DNA of 64,000 nucleotides, from the NCBI GenBank assembly GCA_049889535.1, contig JBMHDF010000010.1, forward strand, positions 1 to 64,000. Direction: 5' to 3'. Positions 62,049 to 64,000 of the stretch are shown in pieces. Below the pieces are notes generated by a model. The model worked only from the letters and a program-made list of their open reading frames with translations. It ran no database searches and was not told the origin of the DNA. The stretch is from JAYQKL01 sp049889535. GTDB lineage: Bacteria; Pseudomonadota; Alphaproteobacteria; RS24. The position numbers were made by a program, and so were the translations under genes. Position 1 is the stretch's first letter. Each line of letters starts with the position of its first letter.

Positions 62049-63191
62049 CTATAACCCCATTTGCTTGACGGCTAAATCGCGCATGATTTCTTCAGAGCCA
62101 CCGCCAATCGCCATGACTTTAACCTCGCGATAAATGCGCTCAACCGCATTGCCGCGTAAATATCCTGCGCCGCCATAAATCTGCATGGCATCACTGGCAA
62201 TGGCCTCTAAATTGGTGGAGCAGAAAAATTTGGCTTTGGTGATTTCTGCTACTTGCGACACATCGCGATTCATGGCTTCGCAAATATTTGCTAAATAGGC
62301 ATACATGGCGTCAATTTTTGCCGACATATCGGCCAGTTTGTGTCTGATGACTTGGTGCGATATTAGTTTTTCGCCAAAAGTTTCGCGGTCTTGCGCATAG
62401 CTGATGCACTCTTCATAAAGCCGCATGCTCATGCCCAGCATCATGCCATTTAACCACATACGCTCATAATTGAAATTATCCATAATGGCGTAAAAGCCTT
62501 TATTTTCTTCGCCCATTAAATGGTCGGCGGGTATTCGGCAATCATCAAAATACAAAACCGCCGTATCTGACGACCACCAGCCCATTTTGCGCTCAATCGC
62601 GGTGCGGGTGAAGCCCGGTGTGTCGGCATCAACAAAAAACAGTGAAACACCGCCCATGCCTTCGCCTCCTGTGCGGGCGGCAATCACAAAATAGGAGGCT
62701 TGCATGCCGCCTGTGATGAACATTTTTTGGCCGTTTAACACCCATTCATTGCCATCGCGTTTGGCAGTGGTTTTAATGCGCGCAACATCTGACCCGCCGC
62801 CCGGTTCTGTGACCCCAAGTGAGCCGCCTTTGCGGCCAGAAAGCAATTCGGGCAGGCTGCGCATTTTGATTTCTTCATGTGCCAATTCAGTGAGGGGTTT
62901 GAGCATAATTGAACGTGCACCTACTGTAATGGAAACACCCCCCGCAGCGGCGCGACCCATTTCAATGGCCGCAGCAAGACGCATATGCATATCGTCAAAA
63001 CCCAGACCGCCATATTTTTCATCAATATCAAAACCAAAAAGCCCTAGCGCGCACATTTTTTCATTTATTTCGTGCGGATAGCTGCCCGCTTCTTCCCACG
63101 CATCAATATTTGGCCAAACTTCGGCTTCCATAAATTTTTTAACACTATCGTGAAATGCCAGACGCTCTTCTGTTTCATATGGATTGAACAT
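62049..63191 (-). CDS. acyl-CoA dehydrogenase
   Basis: 380 residues, FAD enzyme of beta-oxidation. LGVTEPGGGSDVARIKTTA is the signature. QIYGGAGYLRGNAVERIYREVKVMAIGGGSEEI closes the domain, where the catalytic base is usually found. Chain-length or ring specificity is not readable. Divergent from the AtuA-family gene. Confidence 0.94.
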   Translation of the reverse strand: MFNPYETEERLAFHDSVKKFMEAEVWPNIDAWEEAGSYPHEINEKMCALGLFGFDIDEKYGGLGFDDMHMRLAAAIEMGRAAAGGVSITVGARSIMLKPLTELAHEEIKMRSLPELLSGRKGGSLGVTEPGGGSDVARIKTTAKRDGNEWVLNGQKMFITGGMQASYFVIAARTGGEGMGGVSLFFVDADTPGFTRTAIERKMGWWSSDTAVLYFDDCRIPADHLMGEENKGFYAIMDNFNYERMWLNGMMLGMSMRLYEECISYAQDRETFGEKLISHQVIRHKLADMSAKIDAMYAYLANICEAMNRDVSQVAEITKAKFFCSTNLEAIASDAMQIYGGAGYLRGNAVERIYREVKVMAIGGGSEEIMRDLAVKQMGL

Positions 63192-63293
63192 TCAATTTCC
63201 CCCTAAAATTTTTGTTCCTCATTAAGTCTAATCAGCCTTAAGTGACTTTACAAGCATAAGCCTGCACCTATAAGCTTGAAGGTGGAGGGAAGT

Positions 63294-64000
63294 ATGACCA
63301 AAACCATTCGTATTGCTGGTGCTACTGGATATTGGGGTGACTCAATGATGGCCACGCAGCAATTCTTGTCTGATGGCAATGTGGATTATATCGTTTTTGA
63401 TTTTCTAGCTGAAATCACTATGTCAATCATGGCGCGCGCGCGCCAAGCTCGTCCTGAAATGGGATACGCCACCGATTTTATCAGTGGTGTTTTGAAACCT
63501 CATTTAAAAGAAATTGCGACACAAAATATTAAAATTATTTCCAATGCTGGCGGTGTGAATCCAGGCGCTTGTGCTGAGGCGGCGCGGGCGCTGGCAAAAG
63601 AGCAATGTGTGGATGTTAAAATTGCGGTGGTTACAGGGGATGATTTAATGCCGCAAAAGCAAGCATTGGCGGATGATGGTTATATAGATATGTTTTCGGG
63701 CGCTCCGTTTCCGCCGGTTGATGATTTAGTGAGTATGAATGCTTATTTAGGCGCCTTCCCAATTGCACAGGCTTTGGCGGATGGCGCGGATATTATAATT
63801 ACTGGTCGTTGCGTGGACAGCGCGGTTACTTTGGGCGCATGCGTGCATGAGTTTGGCTGGGCAGCAGATGATTTTGATGCGTTGGCGGCGGCCTCATTAG
63901 CGGGGCATATTATTGAATGTGGTCCGCAGGCGACGGGCGGTAATTTTACCGATTGGCGCGAGGTGCCGCATATTGAGGATATTGGCTATCCGTTTATTGA
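63294..64000 (+). CDS. AtuA family (DUF1446) protein, partial at the right edge
   Basis: At least 235 residues, cut by the window end. GGAGGGA lies before the ATG. The start RIAGATGYWGDSMMATQQF, FDFLAEITMSIMARA and SNAGGVNPGACAEA are typical of the AtuA protein, linked to acyclic terpene (citronellol) utilisation and found in many acyl-CoA catabolic clusters. Biochemical role is not established. Confidence 0.85.
   Translation, partial: MTKTIRIAGATGYWGDSMMATQQFLSDGNVDYIVFDFLAEITMSIMARARQARPEMGYATDFISGVLKPHLKEIATQNIKIISNAGGVNPGACAEAARALAKEQCVDVKIAVVTGDDLMPQKQALADDGYIDMFSGAPFPPVDDLVSMNAYLGAFPIAQALADGADIIITGRCVDSAVTLGACVHEFGWAADDFDALAAASLAGHIIECGPQATGGNFTDWREVPHIEDIGYPFI

Overview
The window looks like chromosome from a marine-type alphaproteobacterium of moderate GC content. 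The evidence is indirect. It includes GltB/GltD, a hisN-type histidinol phosphatase, KdsD and GalU, two TonB receptors, a PlcP-like and Agt-like gene pair known from phosphate-stressed marine bacteria, and many short-chain, acyl-CoA and ring-oxidation genes. No rRNA or taxonomic marker is present, so the lineage is an inference.

Layout. 1-237 is the end of a 48-bp tandem repeat. 238-9900 is housekeeping and envelope: a GntR/FCD regulator, an acidic coiled-coil protein, a GAF-membrane protein followed by an ABC ATPase with altered catalytic residues, msrA, a galU-kdsD-TonB receptor operon, and an MltB-type lytic transglycosylase. 9923-16036 is gltBD. 16400-25384 holds hydrolases, an NSS transporter, hisN, a nitroreductase, an N-formylglutamate amidohydrolase, nhaA and a Baeyer-Villiger-type monooxygenase.

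25589-30114 is the most notable region. A tRNA-Val(GAC) gene is followed by a compact integrated element of about 4.4 kb, bounded by a perfect 78-bp direct repeat. The element carries a tyrosine integrase, a primase-polymerase, a DUF5681 protein, a small membrane protein, and a secreted protein with a lipoprotein. Near-identical TGTGAC-type repeats lie just inside both ends. A third, 18-bp copy of the tRNA end and a diverged copy of an internal element sequence lie just outside. This suggests stacked or repeated integration, and the next two genes (30231-31390) may be older cargo.

31457-38330 holds a DUF3604 protein and an oxidoreductase operon (KstD-like flavoprotein, Rieske oxygenase, DoxX) with an epoxide-hydrolase-like gene. 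38498-42848 is lipid related: a PlsC-type acyltransferase, an overlapping metallophosphoesterase/glycosyltransferase pair that fits plcP-agt phospholipid replacement, and a metallo-beta-lactamase-fold lipoprotein. Pho-box-like sequences stand in front of plcP and, more weakly, plsC.

42879-64000 is catabolic: SDR, amidohydrolase, carotenoid/stilbene-type oxygenase, nitronate-monooxygenase-like protein, two thiolases, PaaN, a lipocalin-like protein, a tannase/feruloyl-esterase-family protein, a TonB receptor, an acyl-CoA ligase, a double-HxlR regulator, an HSL-type esterase, a DUF1214 protein, a YwaF-type membrane protein, an acyl-CoA dehydrogenase and the start of an AtuA-family gene. Together these suggest uptake, ester hydrolysis, CoA activation and beta-oxidation-like breakdown of aromatic, terpenoid or steroid-like compounds. 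The actual substrates cannot be read from sequence.
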